DNA of 64,000 nt. Origin: Microbulbifer sp. SAOS-129_SWC (GTDB lineage: Bacteria; Pseudomonadota; Gammaproteobacteria; Pseudomonadales; Cellvibrionaceae). The translations under genes were made by a program, and so were the position numbers. Each line of letters opens with the position of its first letter. The first letter of the stretch is position 1. The notes beneath the pieces were generated by a model. It was not told the origin of the DNA, searched no databases, and saw nothing but the letters and a program-made list of their open reading frames with translations. The stretch is taken from assembly GCF_039696035.1 (NCBI RefSeq), contig NZ_CP155567.1, positions 62,001-126,000 of the forward strand, in the 5' to 3' direction. Shown here in pieces: positions 1-9,443 of the stretch.

Positions 1-73
1 AAAATGAAATTGACTTATCGTTCCATGCGCGCCACCTTTAGCGGCTGATCCACGACTGCACAGGCAGAGCACC

Positions 74-862
74 ATGGCCGGACTACTGCCGACCCATCTG
101 CGAGCAAAATCAACGCTACCACTATTTTGTACCGAGGTGTGGCTGGTCGCCGCCGCACTTTTGCTGTGCGCCATTCCTTTCGGATGGACCGGGCTACTGG
201 CGCCATTCATTTGGCTGACCCTGTGCGCCCTGGAAAACGCGGATGGCTGGAGGCGTGGTTTGGTCTACCTGATAGCCGCACTGTTGATGTCGAGTGCTGC
301 ACTGGGCGTACTACCGGGTAGCGAGCGGATCTTGTTGGCTCCCACCTACTCCGACAGCAGCGGCAACAGTATCCAGGCGGCCATCAATCCGGGCAAGGCG
401 GTGATAGCCATCGCGATGCTTGTGTTGCTGGCGCGGTCGCGCTATCGACCGCGATGCAATGACCTGCCTTTTATAGCAGCAGTAATACTGATACCTCTGT
501 CATGCGCGGCTGCCGTCTTCGGCCTGTCTGCCAAGTTTGCGCCCACCATCGTGCCTGCGGCAATGGTCAACCTCTTAGTGGTCTGTATCAGCGAAGAGGG
601 CTTCTTTCGCTGGATATTACAGCGGGCCCTGGAGGAGGGATTCGGGCGCTGGCGCTGGTGCGTACCGATGGCTGTTACTGCCATTTTCACCGGATTGCAT
701 ACCGGCTGGGCAGCCTCACCGGTGGTACTGCTCCTGGTTTCGGTAGCGGGCTTCTGCTACGCCGGCCTGTGGTATCTGCGGCGGAGTTTCTGGGCCTGCG
801 TGCTGGCCCACTGGGGAGTCAATGCGCTGCACATGTTTCTCCTGCCTTACCCGCTCCATTAA
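74..862 (+). CDS. CPBP family intramembrane metalloprotease
   Basis: This 262-residue, very hydrophobic protein is a predicted integral membrane protease of the CPBP (CAAX protease and bacteriocin-processing, Abi) family. The three family motifs are present in order: the paired glutamates and arginine in SEEGFFR (residues 173-179), a histidine at about 209 in TGLHTG, and a histidine at about 246 in HWGVNALH. In the family these residues form the metal site inside the membrane. The N-terminal half is a run of hydrophobic segments with no recognisable motif. The substrate cannot be told from sequence. A small membrane protein follows 54 bases downstream and could be co-transcribed. Confidence 0.8.
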   Translation: MAGLLPTHLRAKSTLPLFCTEVWLVAAALLLCAIPFGWTGLLAPFIWLTLCALENADGWRRGLVYLIAALLMSSAALGVLPGSERILLAPTYSDSSGNSIQAAINPGKAVIAIAMLVLLARSRYRPRCNDLPFIAAVILIPLSCAAAVFGLSAKFAPTIVPAAMVNLLVVCISEEGFFRWILQRALEEGFGRWRWCVPMAVTAIFTGLHTGWAASPVVLLLVSVAGFCYAGLWYLRRSFWACVLAHWGVNALHMFLLPYPLH

Positions 863-916
863 TACGATGCTAGCGGTTAGAATCCCCGATCTCCGTCCCA
901 CAGACAAGGCACAATA

Positions 917-1282
917 ATGAACCTCAGCGCACATATCATCTATTCACTGATTTCCTACAAGCTGGCCTCGCTTATCGTCGGCAGTGTCTTTGCCTATATG
1001 GGCTATCGCCTGTTTATGTCTGGTATTTGGGGGAACGCCGGCCAGATGGAGACGGCATTCGGAAACACCAAGGTGGTACTTAAAGAAGCCGCCCCGGGAA
1101 CCTTTTTCGCCATATTCGGCGCACTGATTATCGCCATTACCCTGTACAAGGGCTTGGAGTTTGAGAACTACACCCGCGGCAAGCAGTCCTTTGTGGAGAT
1201 TGCGGAGGAAGGAGATGCAAATCTGCCACAGGCCGAATCGCAGCAGACCGCGAATACTGCGTTCAAGAAGAAATTGCGCTAA
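917..1282 (+). CDS. Small two-span membrane protein, unknown function
   Basis: This 121-residue protein has two clear hydrophobic segments (about residues 15-35 and 60-80) separated by a short loop, and a polar, glutamate/glutamine-rich C-terminal tail ending in a lysine cluster. I do not recognise the family. The ATG at 917 is preceded by an AAGG ribosome site at suitable distance. It lies on the same strand as the protease gene and may form a short operon with it. A long AT-rich gap then separates it from the NRPS gene. Confidence 0.7.
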   Translation: MNLSAHIIYSLISYKLASLIVGSVFAYMGYRLFMSGIWGNAGQMETAFGNTKVVLKEAAPGTFFAIFGALIIAITLYKGLEFENYTRGKQSFVEIAEEGDANLPQAESQQTANTAFKKKLR

Positions 1283-1751
1283 GGGACGGGCTGCCCGTGT
1301 TAGCCATTTCTATCCTTTTTGATGAGTATATGCTGATTTGCGTTGACTTATAGAAAACAACTCAAGTCACGCATCTAATAGTGATGGATATTCCTATAAA
1401 AATAATCAGTATCCTGTGTATGTGATTGCCTGGCATTATTCTTGTACGTCAATTCGGTGACAACAATATTGTCAGCTGGGCACCCTTTATGCGCGGTTGG
1501 CGTCATTCTGAAATTTCAGGCATTGTTAAAGCTCGAAGCGAAAATCTAGAATAAATTCTAGTCATTACTACAAAATTCAGCGTCCTATGTGTGAAGCTAT
1601 CAAGTAATACGTACGTTTTCCTGAATGGGATGTTTAAATCTCGTCGTTGATTTTTTGTTGCAAATTAATATCTAAGTCGATCTAGGGTGCGCTGGTAAGT
1701 AGCAAATTTATTAAGCTTTTTCTATTGTTTCTCAATATAAGGGATTTATTT
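1283..1751. other. AT-rich intergenic region upstream of the first NRPS
   Basis: About 470 bases without a supported gene. The region is markedly more AT-rich than the surrounding chromosome and matches the base composition of the start of the NRPS gene. It contains several perfect short palindromes (listed separately) but no clear terminator for the upstream gene and no convincing sigma-70 -35/-10 pair. Confidence 0.7.
1463..1561. promoter_or_regulatory. Cluster of palindromes, candidate operators for the NRPS gene
   Basis: Three perfect inverted repeats lie within 100 bases: ACAATATTGT at 1463-1472, CTGAAATTTCAG at 1508-1519 and CTAGAATAAATTCTAG at 1546-1561. Perfect 10-16 base palindromes in an AT-rich upstream region are typical transcription factor sites, but AT-rich DNA also produces them by chance and no cognate regulator gene is adjacent. 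The link to NRPS control is inference. Confidence 0.35.
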
Positions 1752-4700
1752 ATGAGCAGTGCTGTAGCTGAAGTCCGCATTAAATCGAGTCACACAAATA
1801 ACAATACAACGAGGTCGATTAAGGATCTGGAGAAAAGCGATAGCAATACTGCGTCCTACCCTTCTGACAAAACAATACAAGAGGTCTTCGAAAAGCAGGT
1901 TAAGTTGACACCAGATCATATAGCAGTTGTGTTTGATGGCAGAAGTCTGACCTATGCGCAGCTGAATGGAATTGCTAACAACCTGGCTAAAAGTATCAGA
2001 GAGAAACTACAGAAAGAGAGTGTACTCGGTTCGTCCTCCAATTCCCTCGTTGCACTTTATTTCAAACCTGGATTGGAGATGGTGACTAGCATTCTGGCGG
2101 TGTTGAAAGCCGGCGCTGGCTACGTGCCGCTTTCGATAGACTCGCCGGATGACAGAATAGTCGCAATTCTGGAGGATTCCAGAGCCAAAATAATACTTAC
2201 GACCTCTGAATTTAAACAACAAATAAGGTGTTGCTCGGAAAAGTTAACCTCCCCAGGCTCAGTTACCTGTGTTGGATGGGATGACATTTCAACCGATAGG
2301 CAATCCGAAAATTTGCCTGTGATCAATGACTGTCATGACTTGGCCTACATTATTTTCACGTCCGGAACAACGGGGAAACCAAAGGGAGTGATGGTGAACC
2401 ACCAAAGCGTGCTTGCTTTTGCTTTCGATGAAAAATATGTGGTTAGAAAAACTGTAAATAGAGTAGCGAGCTTGTCCAACTACTCATTTGACGCTTTTGT
2501 TTTCGATTTCTTTTTTTCGTTGCTTAATGGTAAATCTGTTTACCTGCTAGACAGGGAGACAATGCTTTCACTAGATGAACTAAAACAGTTCATAGTATCT
2601 AATGAGATTGACACATTCTTTTCCACCACGTCTTTTTTCAATGCCTTAATCTCTAGCGAAACTCTCATCGGTACGTCAGTCAAGAATTTAATTTTTGGTG
2701 GTGAAAAAGCAAATGAATACTATTCAAATAAGGCAGTTGCCGACCTTCCCGACACTGAAATCTATAATGTATATGGGCCTACCGAAACAGTGGTGTTTGC
2801 CAGTAGTTTTCGCTTAAAGCAAGGCTTGGAATTTGTGCCGATCGGGAAACCCATAGGTAGCAAAAGCTTTTATGTGTTGGATGAGCATCAAAATCGTCTG
2901 GCGGCAGGTGAGATTGGTGAACTCTATGTTGGCGGCGCAGGCCTGGCGATCGGGTATCTGAATAGACCCGAGCTGACCACCGAAAAGTTCCTGCCCAATC
3001 CCTTTGCCAGCGAAGAAGACAGGGCCAAAGGTCACGAAACCTTCTACAAAACCGGCGACCTGGTACGCTGGCTAGCCGACGGCAACCTAGAATTCATAGG
3101 TCGCTCCGACACACAAATCAAACTCAATGGCTACCGAATCGAGTTGGAAGAGATTGAGCTGGCGCTGCTGTCCCAGCCGACCGTGAAGCAGGCTGTGGTA
3201 ACGTTGTACGAGCAGGACAACACCAAAGCCCTGGTGGCTTACGTGGTACCGGAAGCTGAAACTGAGCTTAACCTATCGGCTCTAAGAGCAGCCCTGTCGA
3301 ATCGACTTCCCGGTTATATGGTGCCGGTATCGATTAATTCGATTGAACGGATTCCGCTTACGCCCAATGGCAAAACGGATAGACGCGCGTTACCGCAACC
3401 CGAATTTTCTCGGGCTCAGTTGTATGTGGCGCCGCGCAACTCCCTGGAGCGCCAGCTGTGTGCACTCTGGGAACAAACTTTGGGTCTGGATCGGGTTGGA
3501 ATCGAGGACAACTTTTTTCACCTGGGAGGCAATTCCATCTCGGCGATTCGTCTGAGCGCCGCTTGTCAGCGTGAGTTGGGTAACGCGATTCCGCTTCACC
3601 TTCTGTTTGAAGGAAAAACCATTGCTGCGGTAGTCAAAGCGATGGATCAACATCAGTTTGCCACGATTCCCAAATTGAACCTGACATCTTATCCCTTGTC
3701 CTCGTCGCAAGAGAGTCTGTTCTTTATTCACAACTTGGCTGATAGCAAGGACGCCTACCACATTCCGGTTATCCGCCAACTGCGTGCAGATATAGACCTA
3801 GAGCGGTTAAGGCAGGCCCTCCAGTATCTGGTAAAACAGCATCCCATTTTAAGAACGATATACCGCAAAGACACGACGGGGGCTATGTACCAGGTCGTAC
3901 TGGAAGAGGGTCCGGCCATTACGATAAGTGAGCTGCCTGATGACAGCGATCTGGAAGGAGTGCTGGCCGAGGCTCAGCGAGCGCCCTTTGATCTGGAGGT
4001 TGAACCTGGTTTTCGAGCCAGCATCTACCAGGGGGGAGAAGCGAGTTGCCTATTCTTGTTATGGCACCACATTGCCTTTGATGGATGGTCACTGGACTTG
4101 TTTTTGGAAGCGCTCACGGCCACTTATGATGCACTGAGCAATCACACGTCATTACCAGAGACGCCGAATCTGGGTTACGGCGACTATGCACACTGGCAGC
4201 GCCAGCAGCTGAGCGAAGGGGCCTTTGCTGCCCATCAAGAGTTCTGGAAAAAGCAGCTGCAGGCGGTGGAGCCATTGGCTTTGCCGTTGGACTTCCCCCG
4301 TCCCAAAGCATTCGACTACCAAGGCGGCCGGCACCACTTTGTGTTAGATCAAGCCACCTCTGATGGTGTGCGTACTCTGGCTAAAGCTCACGAGACCACA
4401 GTTTATACCGTGCTGCTCAGTGCTTTTTTTATCACCGTGTCACGGCTGAGTGCTCAGAATGACATCGTAATAGGGACTCCTTCGGATGGCCGCTACCAGG
4501 GCCAGACGCAAGCATTGCTGGGGTATTTTGTAAACTCGTTACCCTTGCGAATGCAGATGTCGGGTGATGCCAGCGTTGACAACATCATCAATGAGACCAG
4601 AAAGGTCATCGCTGATGCCAAAGCCCACGAGGCTCTGCCGTTCGAGAAAATGGTCGATGGATTGGCCATGGAGCGGGACCTCAGCCGGCACCCCGTTTTC

Positions 4701-7700
4701 CAGGTTATGTTCGGGGTGCAGTCTTTTGGGCGAGGTGCGGAGGTTGATAGGCTGTTTTCCTCGACACTGACTGCGGCGGCACAGGCTGCGCAATTTGATG
4801 TGAGCCTATTCCTGGACGACGCCGAGGCCCGCATCAGCGGCGAACTCCTGTATGCGAGCAGTCTTTTCAGTGCCGACACTGCCCGGCAAATGGCAGAGTA
4901 TTACCAGCGAATAGTACAGGGGTGTGTAGAAGACAGTTCGCAGGCGATGGGTACTCTGGAACTCCTGTCGCCGGCACAGCGCCAGCAGGTGCTGTATGAC
5001 TGGAACAACCTGCATGCGAATTATCCCACTGACACCACGCTGTACCAACTATTTGAGGCGCAGGCGGCGCGAACCCCGGAGCAGGTAGCGCTGGTCTATA
5101 ACGGGGAGACCCTGACTTACCGGGAGTTGAATCTTCGCGCCAACCAATTGGCGCACCTTATTCGTCAGCGCTATCAAGACAAGCATCAAAGCACACTCGC
5201 TCCCGACACACTTATCGCCTTGTATCTGGAGCGGGGGCTGGGGATGGTAGTGGGGATCCTGGGAGTGCTCAAGGCAGGTGCGGCCTATGTGCCCATCTCT
5301 CCCGAATACCCGGTGCAGCGCGTTGACTACATCCTGGAGGATACACGGGCGGAGATGGTGCTGTGCAGCAGTAGATACACAGGGCAGATGCAAGCACGCC
5401 TTGATGCCGTGTCCGCAGAGGCAAGCCTGCTGGATATTGACAGTCTGGGAGACATTGCGGAGCTGTTGGACGGGAATCCTGTGCCGCTGAGCGGGTCACA
5501 AGATCTGGCGTATGTGATTTATACCTCGGGTACCACTGGAACTCCTAAAGGAGTGATGATTGAACATCGCGGTGCAATCAACTTAGTGTATGCACAATAT
5601 GAAGTCTTCGGCATAAAGAGTTACAAGCACACAGCGATATTCTCCTCCTACGTATTCGACGCCTTTGTCTTTGAACTTTTCGCGTCAATAGCCAGCGGCT
5701 CCACGATCCATGTCTGTTCGGAGGAACAACGAAAGAACCAAAGTAAACTATCTGCCCTTATTAAAAAAGAGGGGCTGGAATTAATTACATTACCTCCGAT
5801 CGTCGCTGAGTTGCTCGATGCCGATGCAATCAGAACGCTGAAGCAGGTCATTCTAGCTGGAGAATCTCCATCTTTAGAAATTATGGAGAGCTTTGCTCAG
5901 TCTGTGACAACGTACAACGCCTATGGTCCTACTGAGATAACAGTATGCGCAACAGCGAAACGATTTAGCGGCGGTGTGAGTGCCAGCAACATTGGATCAA
6001 TTTTACCAAATATTAATGCCTACATACTCGATGAAAGCAGAAATCCGGTTCCCGTCGGGACGCCCGGAGAGTTGTATCTTGGTGGCGCGGGGGTTGCTAG
6101 AGGCTACCTTAATCTTGCTGTGCATACCGAAGAAAGGTTCATGCCAAATCCATTCGTGGAAAATAGCTCAACCTCAGATAGGCTATACAAGACCGGAGAT
6201 TTGGCCCGCAGGATGGCCAGTGGAGATATCGAATTCCTGGGCCGAGTTGATACCCAGGTAAAGATCAGAGGTTTCAGAATAGAGCTGAAAGAGATTGAAG
6301 CACATATTAAAAAAGTTATTGGGGTTTCTCAATGTGCGGTCATTGACTTCAGTCATCATGGGCATAAGAGACTGGCAGCATACGTAGTCGCAGAAGCCGG
6401 AACGGATCTAACACAAGAGTACATTATAAGTAAATTGTCTGAGTCTTTGCCTGACTATATGATTCCTGCAGTCATCTCTTTTCAGCATGAGATACCAAGA
6501 ACGATTAATGGCAAATTGGATAGGGATAAATTACCCGAACCCACTTTCCATAATTCTGAAAAAAAAGTCCCTCCCGCTAACAAAACCCAGAGTTCATTGC
6601 TAAATATTTGGAAAAGCACATTAGGTATTGATGAATTGGGTGTTACAGATAGTTTTTTCCACTCTGGCGGTGATTCTATTCTCGCGATGCAGCTGACGTC
6701 AAAAATGAAGGCAGCTGGCTTTAATATCGGGGTGAATGATGTTTTTGAAAACCCCACGGTAGAAAAAATATCAGAACTCCTTTCCGGCGGGCAGGACGGT
6801 GGGCAAGTGCAGGGCGAACAAGGTATCTTGGAGGGAAGTTTCGATTTGTCGCCCATCCAAGAGTGGTTTTTTGATCAGGATTACCCCAAAGTTTCACATT
6901 GGAATCAGGCGTTCATGATTCCCGTTTCGTCCGGCTATGATCCTGAAGACATTATTCTGGCCTTAGAAAGGCTGTCAGAGCAGCATGACATGCTAAGGTG
7001 CTCATTTTCCGGGTCAAATCATAAAATAGTCCAGAATTACAACGAACGAGTTGTTGTTTCCTATGAAAAACGTGACGTGCGAAATATCAGTAAATCTGAC
7101 TTACTGTCCATAATTGATGCGCAGCAAAGTTCTCTGTGTATCTACGAGCCACCGTTATGGAAGGCGGTTCATTTTGTCAATTATGATGACCAAGGTGACA
7201 GGCTCCTCTTTATCATGCATCACCTAATTTTTGATGCAGTATCAATTAGGATTGTTGCCGAGGATTGTTACAGACTGCTAGAAAAGCAGGATCTGGGTAC
7301 GAAAACAAGTAGCTTCAGGCAATGGCAAAGCACCATCACTAATTATTGCCACAAAAATTCGGAACAATATTCCCACTGGGAAAATGTTCTCTCCAGACAG
7401 GTCAATATTGACGCGCAGTCCGATGAGTTAGAGGAAATCGGTATATCTCTGGGAGAAGAGGACTCTAGCGCTCTAATCGATTGTGCCAGAAATCGGTACA
7501 ATACGAATGTTGGCAATCTACTGCTCTATTCTTTGAGCATGGCCGCATCGGTAGTCTTCGATATTCATAAGACGCCTATCCTCTTGGAGTCTCATGGCAG
7601 AGCCATGATTGATCCGCTCGTCGATGTTTCAAGAACCATCGGCTGGTTCACGTCAATTTATCCAGCAGTGATAGAAAATCATGACGATCTGGATAAAGGG

Positions 7701-8855
7701 ATAATGTTGCTCAAGGAAGGTGTGAAGAGTGTTCCTGATTTGGGCGTGAGCTTTGGCTTTTACTATCAGAACTCTGAGCTTGGGAAATACTCACTACCCA
7801 AAATACGGTTTAACTACCTTGGCAAGATTGATTACTCCGGAAATGATAGTGAGGCAATTGATATCCAAGTGGAAGGAACTGGTACATCAATAGCCACTGA
7901 AAATACCGATGACAATCTAATTGGTCTTGATTGCTATTTATCCGATGAAGGTTTACATCTTAATTTCCAGTCGCGGTTGCCTGGAAAACAAAGTTTAGAA
8001 TTTCAGAATGAATTCATCAGTGCCGTCAGAAGCATAATTGATAATTGTAAAGAATCTCCAGATAAAGTTGTTCATACCTTAAGTGATCTCTCTGACTTTG
8101 ATGCAGAGGTTTTCTTGGATATAGGTGATAAGGAGACTGATGAAGTTCTGCTCATGTTCCCCCCGGGGAATGGAGGAGCTGAAAGTTACTTGAACAATAT
8201 CGGAGACGCATTAAAGCCGAGGAGAATGATTCTTTTCGATAATATTTACTATCGTCTGGCCTGTCATTATGGAACTTCCTATGTAAAACAGATAACGTAT
8301 GAAGAGCTGGTCGACCAGTACTTTATATGGGTTAAAAAGATAAGGCCGGCAGGCCCTTATCACCTTTTTGGGTGGTGCTTCGGGGGTATTTTGGCTTTTG
8401 AGGTCGCCAAGAAGTTAATTGCCAATGGAGATAGAGTAGGAAGCATTACGCTTATTGACTCATATTTTGACTACAAAAGCGCTAAGGATTCTCTGGTTAA
8501 AGATTTTCCAATGATTAAGGATAATGACTCTAACCAGATCAACTATCAATATGTTTGTGAGAAAGGTGGATTTTCAGAAGATACCAATGTAACGCTCTTT
8601 AAAGCAGGGTGTACCATGACAGATAAGGAATTAAGCGTGCTCTCGGGTATAGAAGAAGCGGCTTTAAAAGAGCTGGTTCTTCTTGATGAGTTTTACGTTA
8701 GCTCAAAAGATAATCTGTTGGGGGGGTATCTTAGTGAAGAGCATTTTCAGGTTGTCCCGTTAGAATCAAGTCATGCCGGTTGGATCGATAGTTGTTCTGA
8801 CATGGGGAAAATACTAGCACATTTGCGAAAAGTCTTTTCTACAACGCCTGAGTAA
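1752..8855 (+). CDS. Two-module NRPS, A-T-C-A-T-E-TE, with cysteine thioesterase
   Basis: A 2367-residue nonribosomal peptide synthetase. Domains in order: A1 (about 40-560, FTSGTTGKPKG near 202), carrier T1 (LGGNS near 591), C (HHIAFDG near 772, about 640-1070), A2 (about 1090-1600, YTSGTTGTPKG near 1256), carrier T2 (SGGDS near 1638), epimerisation E (LSPIQEWFF, HHLIFD near 1822, ESHGR, GWFTS, FNYLGKID) and thioesterase TE (about 2130-2367). The TE nucleophile motif is GWCFGG, with cysteine (near 2209) instead of serine; a later SSH could supply the catalytic histidine. Manual alignment to GrsA gives pocket residues D-A-F-F-I-G-V-V-F-K for A1 (close to Ile/Val codes) and D-A-F-T-I-A-A-V-C-K for A2 (close to Phe). 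The ATG at 1752 is chosen over TTG 1725 because AAGGGA lies 7 bases before it. No transporter, MbtH or phosphopantetheinyl transferase gene is nearby. Base composition is mosaic. Confidence 0.93.
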   Translation: MSSAVAEVRIKSSHTNNNTTRSIKDLEKSDSNTASYPSDKTIQEVFEKQVKLTPDHIAVVFDGRSLTYAQLNGIANNLAKSIREKLQKESVLGSSSNSLVALYFKPGLEMVTSILAVLKAGAGYVPLSIDSPDDRIVAILEDSRAKIILTTSEFKQQIRCCSEKLTSPGSVTCVGWDDISTDRQSENLPVINDCHDLAYIIFTSGTTGKPKGVMVNHQSVLAFAFDEKYVVRKTVNRVASLSNYSFDAFVFDFFFSLLNGKSVYLLDRETMLSLDELKQFIVSNEIDTFFSTTSFFNALISSETLIGTSVKNLIFGGEKANEYYSNKAVADLPDTEIYNVYGPTETVVFASSFRLKQGLEFVPIGKPIGSKSFYVLDEHQNRLAAGEIGELYVGGAGLAIGYLNRPELTTEKFLPNPFASEEDRAKGHETFYKTGDLVRWLADGNLEFIGRSDTQIKLNGYRIELEEIELALLSQPTVKQAVVTLYEQDNTKALVAYVVPEAETELNLSALRAALSNRLPGYMVPVSINSIERIPLTPNGKTDRRALPQPEFSRAQLYVAPRNSLERQLCALWEQTLGLDRVGIEDNFFHLGGNSISAIRLSAACQRELGNAIPLHLLFEGKTIAAVVKAMDQHQFATIPKLNLTSYPLSSSQESLFFIHNLADSKDAYHIPVIRQLRADIDLERLRQALQYLVKQHPILRTIYRKDTTGAMYQVVLEEGPAITISELPDDSDLEGVLAEAQRAPFDLEVEPGFRASIYQGGEASCLFLLWHHIAFDGWSLDLFLEALTATYDALSNHTSLPETPNLGYGDYAHWQRQQLSEGAFAAHQEFWKKQLQAVEPLALPLDFPRPKAFDYQGGRHHFVLDQATSDGVRTLAKAHETTVYTVLLSAFFITVSRLSAQNDIVIGTPSDGRYQGQTQALLGYFVNSLPLRMQMSGDASVDNIINETRKVIADAKAHEALPFEKMVDGLAMERDLSRHPVFQVMFGVQSFGRGAEVDRLFSSTLTAAAQAAQFDVSLFLDDAEARISGELLYASSLFSADTARQMAEYYQRIVQGCVEDSSQAMGTLELLSPAQRQQVLYDWNNLHANYPTDTTLYQLFEAQAARTPEQVALVYNGETLTYRELNLRANQLAHLIRQRYQDKHQSTLAPDTLIALYLERGLGMVVGILGVLKAGAAYVPISPEYPVQRVDYILEDTRAEMVLCSSRYTGQMQARLDAVSAEASLLDIDSLGDIAELLDGNPVPLSGSQDLAYVIYTSGTTGTPKGVMIEHRGAINLVYAQYEVFGIKSYKHTAIFSSYVFDAFVFELFASIASGSTIHVCSEEQRKNQSKLSALIKKEGLELITLPPIVAELLDADAIRTLKQVILAGESPSLEIMESFAQSVTTYNAYGPTEITVCATAKRFSGGVSASNIGSILPNINAYILDESRNPVPVGTPGELYLGGAGVARGYLNLAVHTEERFMPNPFVENSSTSDRLYKTGDLARRMASGDIEFLGRVDTQVKIRGFRIELKEIEAHIKKVIGVSQCAVIDFSHHGHKRLAAYVVAEAGTDLTQEYIISKLSESLPDYMIPAVISFQHEIPRTINGKLDRDKLPEPTFHNSEKKVPPANKTQSSLLNIWKSTLGIDELGVTDSFFHSGGDSILAMQLTSKMKAAGFNIGVNDVFENPTVEKISELLSGGQDGGQVQGEQGILEGSFDLSPIQEWFFDQDYPKVSHWNQAFMIPVSSGYDPEDIILALERLSEQHDMLRCSFSGSNHKIVQNYNERVVVSYEKRDVRNISKSDLLSIIDAQQSSLCIYEPPLWKAVHFVNYDDQGDRLLFIMHHLIFDAVSIRIVAEDCYRLLEKQDLGTKTSSFRQWQSTITNYCHKNSEQYSHWENVLSRQVNIDAQSDELEEIGISLGEEDSSALIDCARNRYNTNVGNLLLYSLSMAASVVFDIHKTPILLESHGRAMIDPLVDVSRTIGWFTSIYPAVIENHDDLDKGIMLLKEGVKSVPDLGVSFGFYYQNSELGKYSLPKIRFNYLGKIDYSGNDSEAIDIQVEGTGTSIATENTDDNLIGLDCYLSDEGLHLNFQSRLPGKQSLEFQNEFISAVRSIIDNCKESPDKVVHTLSDLSDFDAEVFLDIGDKETDEVLLMFPPGNGGAESYLNNIGDALKPRRMILFDNIYYRLACHYGTSYVKQITYEELVDQYFIWVKKIRPAGPYHLFGWCFGGILAFEVAKKLIANGDRVGSITLIDSYFDYKSAKDSLVKDFPMIKDNDSNQINYQYVCEKGGFSEDTNVTLFKAGCTMTDKELSVLSGIEEAALKELVLLDEFYVSSKDNLLGGYLSEEHFQVVPLESSHAGWIDSCSDMGKILAHLRKVFSTTPE

Positions 8856-8987
8856 TGCAGATGCTCAATTCCAGTCAGCTGTTTATAAGGGGGCTCCCTC
8901 TCCCAGGCGGCAGCGCCTTGTCGAAATTAATGCAAGGTGTTAGCGATTCGGCCGATATAAAAACTGTAATGAACGGAGTTCGAGTCC

Positions 8988-9434
8988 GTGAGAGATAGCT
9001 ATCAATTTATGCAGGCTGCAATCGAAGAGGCGCAAAGGGGTCTCGCCGAGGGCGGCATTCCCATCGGCGCGGTGCTGGTTATGGACGACCGCATCATTGG
9101 CCGTGGCCACAACCGGCGCGTGCAGAAAGGCAGCGCCGTTCTGCACGCGGAGATGGACTGCCTGGAAAACGCCGGGCGGCTCAGTGCCGCGGAGTACCGC
9201 CGCAGTACGCTTTTCACCACCCTTTCCCCCTGTGATATGTGCAGCGGGGCGGTGCTGCTGTACGGCATTCCGCGCGTGGTAATTGGCGAGAACCAGACCT
9301 TCCGCGGCCCCGAAGATTACCTGCGGGCCCGCGGCGTCGCGCTGACCCTGCTCGGCAGCGATGATTGCCGGACCTTACTGCAGACATTTATTGCCGAGCA
9401 CGGTCGCCTGTGGCACGAGGACATTGGCGAGTAA
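8988..9434 (+). CDS. Cytosine deaminase, yeast FCY1 type
   Basis: A 148-residue member of the zinc-dependent CDA-like deaminase fold that closely resembles the small fungal-type cytosine deaminase (Fcy1): shared stretches include EGGIPIGA, RGHN.R.QKGSA.LH.E, TTLSPCDMC, GIPR.V.GEN and the C-terminal W.EDIGE. The zinc ligands are H53 (in HAE, with E55 as proton shuttle), C82 and C85. The expected reaction is cytosine to uracil (pyrimidine salvage); related guanine deaminases are the main alternative, but the FCY1-like C-terminus argues for cytosine. The start is GTG, with GGAG about 9 bases upstream. The next gene starts 9 bases after the stop. Confidence 0.85.
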   Translation: MRDSYQFMQAAIEEAQRGLAEGGIPIGAVLVMDDRIIGRGHNRRVQKGSAVLHAEMDCLENAGRLSAAEYRRSTLFTTLSPCDMCSGAVLLYGIPRVVIGENQTFRGPEDYLRARGVALTLLGSDDCRTLLQTFIAEHGRLWHEDIGE

Positions 9435-9443
9435 CGGAGACGT

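Noticed and set aside
4..48. 14-codon frame at the window start (MKLTYRS...)
   Set aside because: Too short; resembles the start of small DUF4278-type proteins only superficially.
1725..1751. TTG start for the first NRPS
   Set aside because: The ATG at 1752 has AAGGGA at ideal distance, while TTG 1725 has no ribosome site.
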